Below the pieces are notes generated by a model, which saw only the letters and a program-made list of their open reading frames with translations, was not told where the DNA came from and did not search any database. Shown here in pieces: positions 33,638 through 42,300 of a DNA stretch of 64,000 nucleotides. The translations under genes were made by a program, and so were the position numbers. How positions within the stretch are numbered: position 1 is the stretch's first letter; the number at the start of each line of letters is the position of its first letter. The DNA is from Acinetobacter vivianii (lineage in GTDB: Bacteria; Pseudomonadota; Gammaproteobacteria; Pseudomonadales; Moraxellaceae), in the NCBI RefSeq assembly GCF_014635885.1, contig NZ_BMDR01000001.1, positions 310,001 through 374,000 of the forward strand, read 5' to 3'.

Positions 33638-36123
33638 GTGGAGTATTTGGTAGTACTACAATCAGCATGTCAGATACCCGTATTAACTCGATGCGGATTC
33701 AACAATCGGCCTACGGGCTTTGCCAGCCATTGGTCTATGGAAAAACCCGTGTGGCCGCCAATATGTTCTGGTACGGTGACTTTAAAGCAACGGCGCATAC
33801 AACCACCACAAAATCAGGGGGTAAAGGCGGTAAAACCAAAACCAAGAATACAACCTATACCTATAGTGCCTCGTTAATGCTGGGGTTGTGTGAAAACCAG
33901 ATCAAAGACATTGGCATAATTTGGGTAGATAAGGACCAGATTGTCACCAAGCAAGAGAAAGGCATTACGTTAGAGCCAATTGATCAGCTCGGTTTTGAAT
34001 TGTTTGATGGCAATAATAATCCGATGTGGGGGTATATTGCAGGTAAGCATCCTGACCAGGCATTAAATTATCCTTATCTGGGATATGTTGCTGCAGCAAA
34101 CTATGATCTAGGTGGCAGCGCCAGCCTTTCTAATCATAATTTTGAAGTAATCAGCACAATCACACTCTCCCCAACGATTGATGATGCAAATCCAGCGGAT
34201 GTGATCGAAGATTTTATTAAGAATCCGCGATATGGTGCAGCGCCAAGCTTGAGCATTGCAAATCTGGATGAGTTCAGAATTTACTGCCAAGCAGCGAATC
34301 TCTTAATTTCACCAGCTTTTACAGAGCAGCGAGAAGCGCATGAAATTATCAATGAGATTGTGGAGTCTGTAAATTGTGCCGTGGTACCAAGCCCAGATGG
34401 ACTGAAAATAAAATCATTTGGTGATGCTGCACTGACTGGCCATGGCGTGACTTATACACCAGATTTAACACCGATTTATCATTTAACAGATGATGATTTC
34501 TTAGGTGAAGATGAGCCTGTCAAAGTTCGCCGCAGCCGTGATACAGATGCCTTCAATCATGTCCAAATTGAGTACATCAATCGATACAATCAGTACAACA
34601 CCGAAACTGTGGAAGCCAAGGATCAGGCCAACATAGAAATGTACGGATTACGATCTGAAGAACCCAAAAAACTAAACTTTTTTTGTGAGCCAAAGATTGC
34701 CAGACACGTGGCTCAACTTCGTTTACAGCGTTTACTTTATGTGCGAAACGAATATGAATTTCAATTGGGATGGAAGTATTGCCTACTCGAACCAATGGAT
34801 ATTGTGACAATTACAGATATCTCATTAGGGTTGGATCGTTTTCCTGTTCGTATTACCCGTGTTGAGGAAGATGACGACGGGGTATTAACAATTACTGCAG
34901 AGGAAGTCGCTGAGGGTTCCAGATCCGCAATTGAATATGATCTGCAAGCATCAAACGGTTATCAGGGTGGTAATGAAGAGCCAGGTAATGTTAATGCACC
35001 GGCAATTTTTGAACCTCCTCTAGATTTTACAGATGGGAAAAATGAAGTCTGGATGGCGGTCTCTGGTGGTTCTAACTGGGGCGGCTGTAATGTATGGGCC
35101 AGTCTTGATAATGCCACTTATGAAATGATTGGTACCATTTATGGATCAGCCCGATATGGTCAGCTGGTCACCCCAATTAATTCGAATGCCACAACAATGC
35201 AGATCCAGTTAAATACGGCAAGCCAGTTATTTAGTGGAACCTTACTTGATGCACAGACTGACCAGACGATCTGTAAAGTGGGTGATGAGTATTTTAACTA
35301 TCAAGAAGCAACTTTAAATGGATCTGGTCTATATACATTAAGCGATGTGCTACGGGGACGTTTCAACGATGCCCAAAGCCATAATGCTGGTGAAAGCTTT
35401 ATCCGGTTAGATCGCGCCATTTTTGAGTACAGCTATGCAACTAATCTGATAGGAAAATTAATCTATTTGAAGTTCACAAGTTTCAATGGACTTGAACAAA
35501 AAGAGCAGACATTGGATGAGGTCACAGCGTATAGCTATACGCTGAACGGTGGCCGTCCATCTGGCGTAGTTGGGCTATCTCTTCAATCTCCATTTGTGGG
35601 AACCACATTTAAGATTCAGTGGCAGCGTACAGCGGGTGCAAATAGCTATGTAGTGCAAGTATGGTCCAATGGTCTGAAGTTGCGTGAAGTAGATACAACC
35701 AATACCGATTATAGTTATTCGATCGAGGAGGCTAAGGTTGATGGTATTCAGCGTGCTTATACCTTAAGAGTTGCGAGTAAAAGTGGATCTAACTTAAGTA
35801 CCTTTGCTGAGCTCAGCATTAGCAATCCTGTGCCACCTGTTATGACCAATATCTACACATCAGCTAATGCTGACAGTATCACGATAAATTGGGTACCAAG
35901 TGATGTACCGGATCTTAAAGATTATGCCGTTTGGTTAAGTGCCACAGCAGATTTTGATCCGGCCACAACAGCACCACGGTGGACGGGAACTGCATTAACA
36001 ACAACTATAGGAGGGCTTCAAGCTACTACTCCATATTACATTCGTGTCGCAGCACGTGACGTATGGAAAGAAACAACATGGAACTATTCAAATCAGATTA
36101 CACAAAGTACTTCTGAAGCTTAA
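33634..36123 (+). CDS. J-like central tail tip protein with two FN3 domains
   Basis: An 829-aa protein starting at ATG 33634 (overlaps the peptidase stop). The first about 500 residues are the phage tail hub region (MRIQQSAYGLCQPLVYGKTR, ADVIEDFIKNPRYGA, DVVTITDISLGL-like MDIVTITDISLGLDRFP). FN3-like domains follow at about 645-725 and 728-825 (TFKIQWQRTAGANSYVVQVW; SITINWVPSDVPDLKDYAVW). It forms the tail tip and may bind the receptor together with the fiber. Confidence 0.87.
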   Translation: MSGVFGSTTISMSDTRINSMRIQQSAYGLCQPLVYGKTRVAANMFWYGDFKATAHTTTTKSGGKGGKTKTKNTTYTYSASLMLGLCENQIKDIGIIWVDKDQIVTKQEKGITLEPIDQLGFELFDGNNNPMWGYIAGKHPDQALNYPYLGYVAAANYDLGGSASLSNHNFEVISTITLSPTIDDANPADVIEDFIKNPRYGAAPSLSIANLDEFRIYCQAANLLISPAFTEQREAHEIINEIVESVNCAVVPSPDGLKIKSFGDAALTGHGVTYTPDLTPIYHLTDDDFLGEDEPVKVRRSRDTDAFNHVQIEYINRYNQYNTETVEAKDQANIEMYGLRSEEPKKLNFFCEPKIARHVAQLRLQRLLYVRNEYEFQLGWKYCLLEPMDIVTITDISLGLDRFPVRITRVEEDDDGVLTITAEEVAEGSRSAIEYDLQASNGYQGGNEEPGNVNAPAIFEPPLDFTDGKNEVWMAVSGGSNWGGCNVWASLDNATYEMIGTIYGSARYGQLVTPINSNATTMQIQLNTASQLFSGTLLDAQTDQTICKVGDEYFNYQEATLNGSGLYTLSDVLRGRFNDAQSHNAGESFIRLDRAIFEYSYATNLIGKLIYLKFTSFNGLEQKEQTLDEVTAYSYTLNGGRPSGVVGLSLQSPFVGTTFKIQWQRTAGANSYVVQVWSNGLKLREVDTTNTDYSYSIEEAKVDGIQRAYTLRVASKSGSNLSTFAELSISNPVPPVMTNIYTSANADSITINWVPSDVPDLKDYAVWLSATADFDPATTAPRWTGTALTTTIGGLQATTPYYIRVAARDVWKETTWNYSNQITQSTSEA

Positions 36124-36150
36124 AACATAGATGTAAATCTAAATTTATCT

Positions 36151-36174
36151 GCCTCCAATTTTGGAGGCTTTTTC
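36151..36174 (+). terminator. Terminator after the J-like gene
   Basis: GCCTCC-6 nt-GGAGGC followed by five T and a T-rich tail, 27 nt after the J-like stop. Confidence 0.85.
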
Positions 36175-36191
36175 ATTTCTGGAGACTAGAA

Positions 36192-36473
36192 ATGCAAGAA
36201 CAAGCAGCAAGCGCGGTTGAAGCTGCTACAAACACAATCGCAGCAGCGGCACCAAAAGTATCATATGCATCAGCGGGGGCATCAGTGGCAGCGTATGCAG
36301 CAAGTGTAGATTGGGCAGTATGGTTTTCAGTTTTGATTGGTGTGATTTCATTTTTCACCACGCTTTACTTTAAACGGCGTGATGACAAGCGAGCCCAAGA
36401 GATCCACGAATTGCGTAAGAAACAATATGAGCAGACGAAAGAACGCTTGAAAGGAGATATTGATGACAAGTGA
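36192..36473 (+). CDS. Holin-like protein
   Basis: A 93-aa protein. An Ala-rich N-terminus (EQAASAVEAATNTIAAAAPK) and one clear TM helix (about residues 42-60, WAVWFSVLIGVISFFTTLYF), followed by a strongly charged tail (KRRDDKRAQEIHELRKKQYE), resemble HP1-type holins. It is the first gene of the lysis cassette and would time release of the endolysin. The 3' end overlaps the next gene by 11 bp. Confidence 0.75.
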   Translation: MQEQAASAVEAATNTIAAAAPKVSYASAGASVAAYAASVDWAVWFSVLIGVISFFTTLYFKRRDDKRAQEIHELRKKQYEQTKERLKGDIDDK

Positions 36474-36684
36474 ACAGACCAGGGCGTATCTGGCCTTTGC
36501 ATTATTGGGGTTAATGTTTGTCATGGTAATCGCACTATTCTTTGTCGATATGCCACGTGAAAACAGCAACCTTATCAATACAGCCTTAGGTTTCATTGCT
36601 GGAGCAATGACAACGGCCTGTGGTTTCTACTTCGGTAGTTCAGAGCAGGAAAAGAAACGGGACAAGGACGGCCCAAGTCAGTAA
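36463..36684 (+). CDS. Second small membrane lysis protein (holin/antiholin-like)
   Basis: A 73-aa protein with two TM helices (about residues 8-28, AYLAFALLGLMFVMVIALFF, and 38-58, NTALGFIAGAMTTACGFYFG) and a charged Lys/Asp C-terminus. AAGGAG lies six bases before ATG 36463. Paired with the gene before it, it may act as holin or antiholin; which is which cannot be decided from sequence. Confidence 0.7.
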   Translation: MTSEQTRAYLAFALLGLMFVMVIALFFVDMPRENSNLINTALGFIAGAMTTACGFYFGSSEQEKKRDKDGPSQ

Positions 36685-36702
36685 TTAACTTTTAGCAACA
36701 TG

Positions 36703-36723
36703 ACCGCCTTCGGGCGGTTTTTT
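36703..36723 (+). terminator. Intrinsic terminator inside the lysis cassette
   Basis: ACCGCC-TTCG-GGCGGT followed by six T, between the second holin-like gene and the endolysin. The UUCG tetraloop makes it stable. Confidence 0.88.
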
Positions 36724-36743
36724 CATATCTAGAGGCAAACAGG

Positions 36744-37298
36744 ATGGATAGAGAAGCATTTTTTAAAGAGGCCCGTGCTCTGCTTGGCGGGAAATTGACA
36801 CAGCCACAGGTTGATAAATTCAACAGCCTTATTGATGAGTTTCAAGGGAAGGGCATGAAAACAAGTAGTGTAGGTATTAATTTAATCAGCAGTTTTGAAG
36901 ATCTAAAATTAGATGCTTATCTTTGCCCAGCAGGCGTGTGGACAATCGGATTTGGTACCACAGTTTATCCAGATGGCGCAAAAGTTAAGAAAGGTGATAA
37001 ATGTACCGCAGAACAGGCTAAGGCTTATTTTGCTTATGACCTTAAGCGCTTTGAGAAAGCCGTTAATAGCGGCTTAAGTGTTGTGGTAAATCAGAATCAG
37101 TTTGATGCACTTGTGTCGTTGACGTATAACATCGGTGAAACTGCATTTAAAAAATCAACTTTGTTGGCCAGACTCAATAAAGGTGATTTAAAGGGTGCAG
37201 CAGATCAGTTTGCAGTTTGGAATAAAGGTGGTGGCCAAGTGCTAAAAGGTCTTGTGCGACGCCGTGCTGAAGAGCGAGATCTGTTCTTAAAAAAGTAA
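36744..37298 (+). CDS. Endolysin, GH24 lysozyme
   Basis: A 184-aa muramidase. The first about 40 residues form an extra helical segment (FFKEARALLGGKLTQPQVDK). The catalytic domain follows: E52 in ISSFEDLKLDAYLCPAGVWT, C61 and T67 at the +9 and +15 positions, i.e. a Glu-Cys-Thr arrangement like phage P1 Lyz, then IGFGTT and NQFDALVSLTYNIG. There is no signal peptide or SAR helix, so release should depend on the holin. No Rz/Rz1 spanin genes are visible nearby. Confidence 0.92.
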   Translation: MDREAFFKEARALLGGKLTQPQVDKFNSLIDEFQGKGMKTSSVGINLISSFEDLKLDAYLCPAGVWTIGFGTTVYPDGAKVKKGDKCTAEQAKAYFAYDLKRFEKAVNSGLSVVVNQNQFDALVSLTYNIGETAFKKSTLLARLNKGDLKGAADQFAVWNKGGGQVLKGLVRRRAEERDLFLKK

Positions 37299-37307
37299 TA
37301 CATCATT

Positions 37308-37352
37308 GCAGGCGCTCAGTGAAATCGATCATATTTTGCGCCTGCATTTTTA
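37308..37352 (+). terminator. Late operon terminator
   Basis: TGCAGGCGC-21 nt-GCGCCTGCA followed by TTTTTATT, ten bases after the endolysin stop. It ends the rightward late transcript. Confidence 0.85.
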
Positions 37353-37412
37353 TTCTTTTACCAGGTTGCACAGCTCACACAATCAACAATAATATTCATG
37401 TTGGGATATGTG

Positions 37413-37434
37413 TAAAAGCCCTCTGAGGAGGGCT
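37413..37434 (-). terminator. Terminator of the leftward right-arm operon
   Basis: AGCCCTC-4 nt-GAGGGCT; on the minus strand it is followed by TTTT, ten bases past the stop at 37444. Confidence 0.75.
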
Positions 37435-37443
37435 ATATTACTT

Positions 37444-38241
37444 TTATGATTGTTTTTTCTTAACGGGAAGATCTAGTTTATTAGCAATTATACTTTTTAA
37501 ACATTTGTAATGATCTTGTAAGGTTTCAGAGGCCTTTTCATATAAGACAGGTTCTGCTTGTTGGGTATCAATTCGAGTTTCTAGTTTATTGATTATTGTT
37601 TCTATAGCATTTTTGGCATTCTTTTCTAGTTTTATAAAATTGATATAATATGTTATAAATACTGATTGATCAGAATCTTCGCTCTTTGAAAAGTTATTGT
37701 ATAGTGTTTCAACTTCTTCATTAATAAAGCAAAGTTGGGAAAATATATATATATATTTATTGTACATATCTATTAAATTTTCATATTGATAATATAGTTC
37801 AAAAAATTCATTACAATTCTCAAGATTATTGATAATTTTTTGAACCTCTCTATAATCATGGACAATTATTTTACGAAGACTTACAGATTTTTTCAGGTTT
37901 CCATCTTCGTCAGTTTCATTGTATTTTTGATAAAAATGAATGAACCACCAGTTTGATTCACTAATGATACTATTAATCTTTGAGAGGTTCTGTGAGAAAT
38001 CCTGAAGATATTCTTTATGAAGATCATAACTTTTCTCTGTTCTCCAATCGTTAAATAAATATGCAGCGACGAAAGCAGCAAAAAAAGTACCAACGCCTCC
38101 AATAATTGATCCGAAATCTGAAATAAAATCTTTACTGTCAGCACTGTAATTTCTCAATGTACAGTATATAAGTAATGCAATAGCATAAATAACAATACCC
38201 CACAACAATATTGCGTAAAAAGTACTTTTATCACTCTTCAT
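37444..38241 (-). CDS. Two-TM accessory membrane protein, end of right-arm operon
   Basis: A 265-aa protein with two TM helices (about residues 9-28, YAILLWGIVIYAIALLIYCT, and 43-64, GSIIGGVGTFFAAFVAAYLF) and a long helical, Lys/Glu/Asn-rich cytoplasmic domain. The gene is very AT-rich. AGGTG lies before the ATG. It follows the HNH gene by 82 bp with no terminator between. It has the shape of a membrane effector or sensor but no recognised family. Confidence 0.65.
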   Translation of the reverse strand: MKSDKSTFYAILLWGIVIYAIALLIYCTLRNYSADSKDFISDFGSIIGGVGTFFAAFVAAYLFNDWRTEKSYDLHKEYLQDFSQNLSKINSIISESNWWFIHFYQKYNETDEDGNLKKSVSLRKIIVHDYREVQKIINNLENCNEFFELYYQYENLIDMYNKYIYIFSQLCFINEEVETLYNNFSKSEDSDQSVFITYYINFIKLEKNAKNAIETIINKLETRIDTQQAEPVLYEKASETLQDHYKCLKSIIANKLDLPVKKKQS

Positions 38242-38323
38242 TATTCACCTACAGTTCCAAGTACTGGTATTAACTTTGCTCCAGCTAAACGAGAATTTAA
38301 AATTATTTCATAATGAAAGGGAG

Positions 38324-39127
38324 TTAACTACTTGTAAAAAAACCAAATCCACCAGGAGGGGTTATTTTAGGGTATTTTTTTCTATTTAAAATACCCCATG
38401 CACCATTTTGATTGTAATAGCAGGAACTGCCCATACTCATGCCACGCATATTTTTATCACATATGGTATATAACATCCCTTGTTGAATGATGAAGCCATC
38501 ACAACCTTCATGTAAAAATAATGCTTGATGAATCTCTACTTTGTTATCAGCTATTCTTATATCAAGAATTATTCGTTTATCAGAGTAATCACGAATCTTA
38601 ATGTTATTACCTTCATAGGTATAGTCAAAAATGTTCGTGCTTACAACCAATTCACCCTGGATTACATTTAATAAAATAACTCCATTTTGATCAGTTATTC
38701 TTAATGAAGTTGATAACCATCCATCATCTGAATGTAGTGTAAAAAATGACTGGCCATTAATCCAAATAACATGATGCTCATTGTATTTCGCGTGATCCCA
38801 GCCTAAACATGAATTAGTACCTAGATTGACATCAATCTTTTTTGATGGTTCTATTTTATATGGAGTTGTATTTGGTTTCTGGGAGTTATAAGGTTTTTTT
38901 TGCCCATGTATCAAGCGTTCCTTTGATAACTTATGTGTTGTTTTTGAGGAGTGATGATTAGGGCAAAGTAAAATAATATTATCAACGGTATGTTCTTGAA
39001 CAACTGAATACTCCTCTATGTGTTCATACTCATAAAAAGGCATTCCGCAAATAACACATCCAAAAAATGAATTTTGTCTAACTTGCCTTTTGATGCTTTC
39101 AGGAATTGGTGGTCTAGATTTGCTCAT
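38324..39127 (-). CDS. HNH nuclease with beta-rich C-terminal domain
   Basis: A 267-aa protein. The HNH core at about residues 20-70 is CVICGMPFYEYEHIEEYSVV then VDNIILLCPNHHSSKT: paired CxxC and C-x-x-H zinc ligands, catalytic H in YEHI, N in DNI. The remaining about 190 residues are strand-rich (HVIWINGQSFFTLHSDDGWL, ISxxDQNG-type turns, GCDGFIIQQGMLYTICD) and unlike homing or packaging HNH enzymes. It could be a DNase effector with a sensor domain. ATG 39127 has GGA upstream. Confidence 0.75.
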   Translation of the reverse strand: MSKSRPPIPESIKRQVRQNSFFGCVICGMPFYEYEHIEEYSVVQEHTVDNIILLCPNHHSSKTTHKLSKERLIHGQKKPYNSQKPNTTPYKIEPSKKIDVNLGTNSCLGWDHAKYNEHHVIWINGQSFFTLHSDDGWLSTSLRITDQNGVILLNVIQGELVVSTNIFDYTYEGNNIKIRDYSDKRIILDIRIADNKVEIHQALFLHEGCDGFIIQQGMLYTICDKNMRGMSMGSSCYYNQNGAWGILNRKKYPKITPPGGFGFFTSS

Positions 39128-39171
39128 ATTAATTTCCATATTTGATTAGTAATATAAAATTTATGTGATAA

Positions 39172-40320
39172 CTATTTCTTTTGTTCGTTAAGGAATTTAA
39201 TCGTATTTGATACTATATTAGATATATCTGTATTACTTATACTTTGTTCCTGTTCATTCGTTGGTAGAAATTTATTAGAGCCTCTGAAAAAACTTGAAGA
39301 TAAGTTGATGATTAAATTTTTACGTTGTGCTGAATCTAGCTCTCTCATATATTGAGGTAATGTTTTTAGTTCTAACACTGTTAAATTAAAGTAATCATGT
39401 AGTTTAATTAATCTATTTCTTTCCTTAATAAAATATGTAATGAGGGCAGATAAAGTTACCAATAAGGATAAATATGTTAAGAAGTTGTAGATATCCTTAA
39501 ATAACTCTTGCATATATATAATTAGTAAGATTTTTGTTGTTATTATTGCTGCTATTCCAAAAAATAATATAATAATAATTCTATTTAATTTTTTGATTTC
39601 TTTTGCAGAATTAGCTACTTCATCTTGATAGCCATTTTGTAGTTCATAAGTATTTTCTATGGCTTTGTTTTCTTTGATTTTTGTCAACATTTCATGACTA
39701 TCATTTATTTCTTTAACTTGAGCTTTAAGTTTATTGAGTTCAGTGTATGATTCAAATATTTTTAAATATGTATCGTAATTAGCATTTCTGAGGTTAATAC
39801 CATTGCTGGAATTATTATATAAACTATTTCTTAAATTTAATATCGTTTTTGATAAGTTTTCTCTTTCACTTTGGTTAGCATTAATATAGATTTTTTTATT
39901 TAAATGATCTTCAAGATTTATTCTGTTTGTTGATATCTCGTCCCACAAGTATTCAAATTCATGGTTGCTAAGATTGCCTCTAACTTCATAATTTATATTC
40001 TCTAATTGCTCATGGATGTGAAAGTCAAAATAATGAGATTCTTGTATTGGACTGGTTGCTCCATAATCTAGGTTTTTATTCTGGATGTTTTTTAATTTAT
40101 TAAATATTTCTTCATAAATAGGTATTATTGATTTTAAGTTTTCACCATAAAAACTTTTATGAGATTCAATGCGTTTTTTTAACCCCAAAAATCCTCTGTT
40201 TATTATTTTAAATGTTTCATCTGAGTTTAGGTTTATATCACTTTTAATGTCTTCGATTAGAGTTATTATATTAGCTTCGATTAGTAGGAATTTTTCCTCT
40301 GTGGAATTTTCTTGAGACAT
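39172..40320 (-). CDS. Coiled-coil/two-TM protein, paralog A
   Basis: A 382-aa protein: about 240 N-terminal residues are helical and coiled-coil-like, then two TM helices (about 245-268, IIIILFFGIAAIITTKILLI, and 278-298, LTYLSLLVTLSALITYFI), then the block KLHDYFNLTVLELKTLPQYM, a FFRG segment and TDISNIVSN. The part after the TM helices is clearly homologous to the protein at 42301-43449, which has the same length. It lies 46 bp downstream of umuC with no terminator. Function is unknown. Confidence 0.7.
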   Translation of the reverse strand: MSQENSTEEKFLLIEANIITLIEDIKSDINLNSDETFKIINRGFLGLKKRIESHKSFYGENLKSIIPIYEEIFNKLKNIQNKNLDYGATSPIQESHYFDFHIHEQLENINYEVRGNLSNHEFEYLWDEISTNRINLEDHLNKKIYINANQSERENLSKTILNLRNSLYNNSSNGINLRNANYDTYLKIFESYTELNKLKAQVKEINDSHEMLTKIKENKAIENTYELQNGYQDEVANSAKEIKKLNRIIIILFFGIAAIITTKILLIIYMQELFKDIYNFLTYLSLLVTLSALITYFIKERNRLIKLHDYFNLTVLELKTLPQYMRELDSAQRKNLIINLSSSFFRGSNKFLPTNEQEQSISNTDISNIVSNTIKFLNEQKK

Positions 40321-40366
40321 GATAAATTTGAACTCATTGTTTAAATTGTATTTAGATATTAATTGT

Positions 40367-41665
40367 TTAGTCTTTAATGGTCAATAATTCATCCCATCTA
40401 AATGGGTTTCTGCTTAATTTATCACGGCTCATTGACCAATTTCTATTTGGCACAAAGCAGGGGCCAATACCAATTTTTTTCTTTCCAAACTTCTGGTGAA
40501 CACATTCAAGCGCCTTCATCAACCTTTCTTTCTTCTCTATCTCATCAAAATCGGTTAACAGATCATAGGTGTGGCCACTCTTCGACTCTAGACATGTTAA
40601 CAACACGCCGCACTTTTTATATTTAATCCCTGCTTTGTAAATATGGTTCAGCATCAATGTAGCTGCTTTCGCTAAATCTGGCGCAAAGTCAGTAGGTTCT
40701 GGAAACGTATAGCTGACATACTTGTTGTAGAAAGGAACATTAGGATCAAATGGATTTGATTGCACAAAAGCAATGATGGTGCCGCAAAGCATATCTTCGC
40801 TTCTTAACCTTGTGCATGCATCTTGAGCATACATTGAGATAGCTTCTTTTAAATCCGTCAACTCAGTTACACGAGATCCGAATGATCGGCTGGCTACAAT
40901 TTGTTTCTTGCTCGGTGGTGTATGTTCTACTTCAATGCATGAGATTCCCTGTAGTTCAGCAACGGTTCGGGCCATCACAATTGAAAAGCGTTTTTGCATC
41001 TCTCGTGGATCTGAGCTTGCTAAATCAAGTACAGTGTTAACTCCCATCAACTGTAATTTCTTCGATATTTTACGTCCTACCCCCCAGACTTCTGAAACAT
41101 CGATCTTCGCAAGATAATCCTCTTTATTACACAGATCCATATTCACCAGATCGCACACGCCATCAAAGCTAGGGTTCTTCTTAGCAATATGGTTCGCTAT
41201 TTTTGCTTCAGTTTTTGATCGACCTATGCCAACGCAGACAGGCAATCCGATCCATTTCAGGATCCGTTGACGCATATCTTGGCCATAGTCGGTTAAATCA
41301 TAATTTTTATAATAAGCTGTCAGGTCTAAAAAGCATTCATCAATAGAATAAATCTCTTGTTCAGCTTCAGTGACAAACTGACCAAGTATCTTGTGAAACC
41401 GTCGAGACATTTCAGCGTAAAGAGCGTAATTACTCGAGAGAACTTGGACATTGTTTTTCTGGACGATATCCTTGATTTGAAAGAGGGGAACGCCCATTTT
41501 TATGCCCAGTGCTTTAGCTTCATTTGATCGGGCAACAGCACAACCGTCATTATTGCTCAGTACAATGACTGGCTTATCACGTAAGCTTGGATTAAACATG
41601 CGTTCGCAGCTAACGTAGCAATTGTTCACGTCTACGAGTGCAAATACTTTATTTTCCGATTTCAT
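40367..41665 (-). CDS. umuC: UmuC, translesion DNA polymerase V subunit
   Basis: A 432-aa Y-family polymerase. Catalytic residues are in [20 protein letters not shown] and [10 protein letters not shown] (Asp, Asp-Glu). Little-finger and C-terminal UmuC regions are present ([23 protein letters not shown] at the end). It performs error-prone synthesis across lesions together with UmuD'. The ATG overlaps the umuD stop. A prophage copy can raise SOS mutagenesis or repair in the lysogen. Confidence 0.95.
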   Translation of the reverse strand: MKSENKVFALVDVNNCYVSCERMFNPSLRDKPVIVLSNNDGCAVARSNEAKALGIKMGVPLFQIKDIVQKNNVQVLSSNYALYAEMSRRFHKILGQFVTEAEQEIYSIDECFLDLTAYYKNYDLTDYGQDMRQRILKWIGLPVCVGIGRSKTEAKIANHIAKKNPSFDGVCDLVNMDLCNKEDYLAKIDVSEVWGVGRKISKKLQLMGVNTVLDLASSDPREMQKRFSIVMARTVAELQGISCIEVEHTPPSKKQIVASRSFGSRVTELTDLKEAISMYAQDACTRLRSEDMLCGTIIAFVQSNPFDPNVPFYNKYVSYTFPEPTDFAPDLAKAATLMLNHIYKAGIKYKKCGVLLTCLESKSGHTYDLLTDFDEIEKKERLMKALECVHQKFGKKKIGIGPCFVPNRNWSMSRDKLSRNPFRWDELLTIKD

Positions 41666-42153
41666 GACTTTCTTGTATTCTTCAATACAAAAGTAACGAC
41701 ACCCCAGATTTCTAGTTGTTGGCCATCGTTTAAATATATATTGCTGTATTCTGGATTTTCAGCTTTTAGCCAAATACCTGTTTCATCCATCATCAAGCGT
41801 TTAACAGTAAAATCATTATCGACTAAAGCGACAATGATATCTCTATGCTTAGCTTCAAGACTTCTGTCTACAATGAGCTCATCATCAATATCTATACCAG
41901 CATTTATCATTGATAGTGAGGCTACCCTTACAATGAAAGTTGCACATTCGTTCTGTATCAAGTGCTCATTCATATCTATTTTCTTATCAATGTAATCTTG
42001 TGCTGGAGATGGAAAGCCTGCTGATACTTTCTCGATCGCAACAGAAATTTGCATTCGAATAGAGGGCTCAATAAGCGAAATAGACCCTATATCAGAGAAG
42101 TACTCACGCCTTAAATGGTTCTTGATTTCGATGATTTGGGATGATGAGCTCAT
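41662..42153 (-). CDS. umuD: UmuD, S24-type polymerase V processing subunit
   Basis: A 163-aa protein. The self-cleavage site A45-G46 ([14 protein letters not shown]), nucleophile S81 ([10 protein letters not shown]) and base K118 (FTVKRLMM) are present. The part before the cleavage site is about 20 residues longer than in E. coli UmuD, recalling but shorter than the extended Acinetobacter UmuDAb. AGAGG lies five bases before ATG 42153. Whether it also acts as a repressor cannot be told; no HTH is obvious. Confidence 0.93.
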   Translation of the reverse strand: MSSSSQIIEIKNHLRREYFSDIGSISLIEPSIRMQISVAIEKVSAGFPSPAQDYIDKKIDMNEHLIQNECATFIVRVASLSMINAGIDIDDELIVDRSLEAKHRDIIVALVDNDFTVKRLMMDETGIWLKAENPEYSNIYLNDGQQLEIWGVVTFVLKNTRKS

Positions 42154-42162
42154 AGACACCTC

Positions 42163-42183
42163 TTGAATATGTTACATAATCAA
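42163..42183. promoter_or_regulatory. SOS-type palindromic operator upstream of umuD
   Basis: A 21-bp palindrome with arms TTGAaTATGT and ACATAaTCAA around a central T; 9 of 10 positions pair. It lies ten bases before the umuD ATG. It is like the UmuDAb-regulated palindromes of Acinetobacter SOS genes (a TTGA...TCAA form with ATGTnAC in the middle), as I recall them. A possible promoter (TTGTTA, 18 bp, TATCAT) lies just upstream. Confidence 0.6.
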
Positions 42184-42300
42184 GATGATAGACTATGGCC
42201 TATAAAGTTAACAAATTTTAAATTTCTAGCTGAAACAAAGGGAAGTCATAACTTGTCGCTTAAAATTGTGCATTTGGTCGGAAAAGAAGCAAATAATAAA

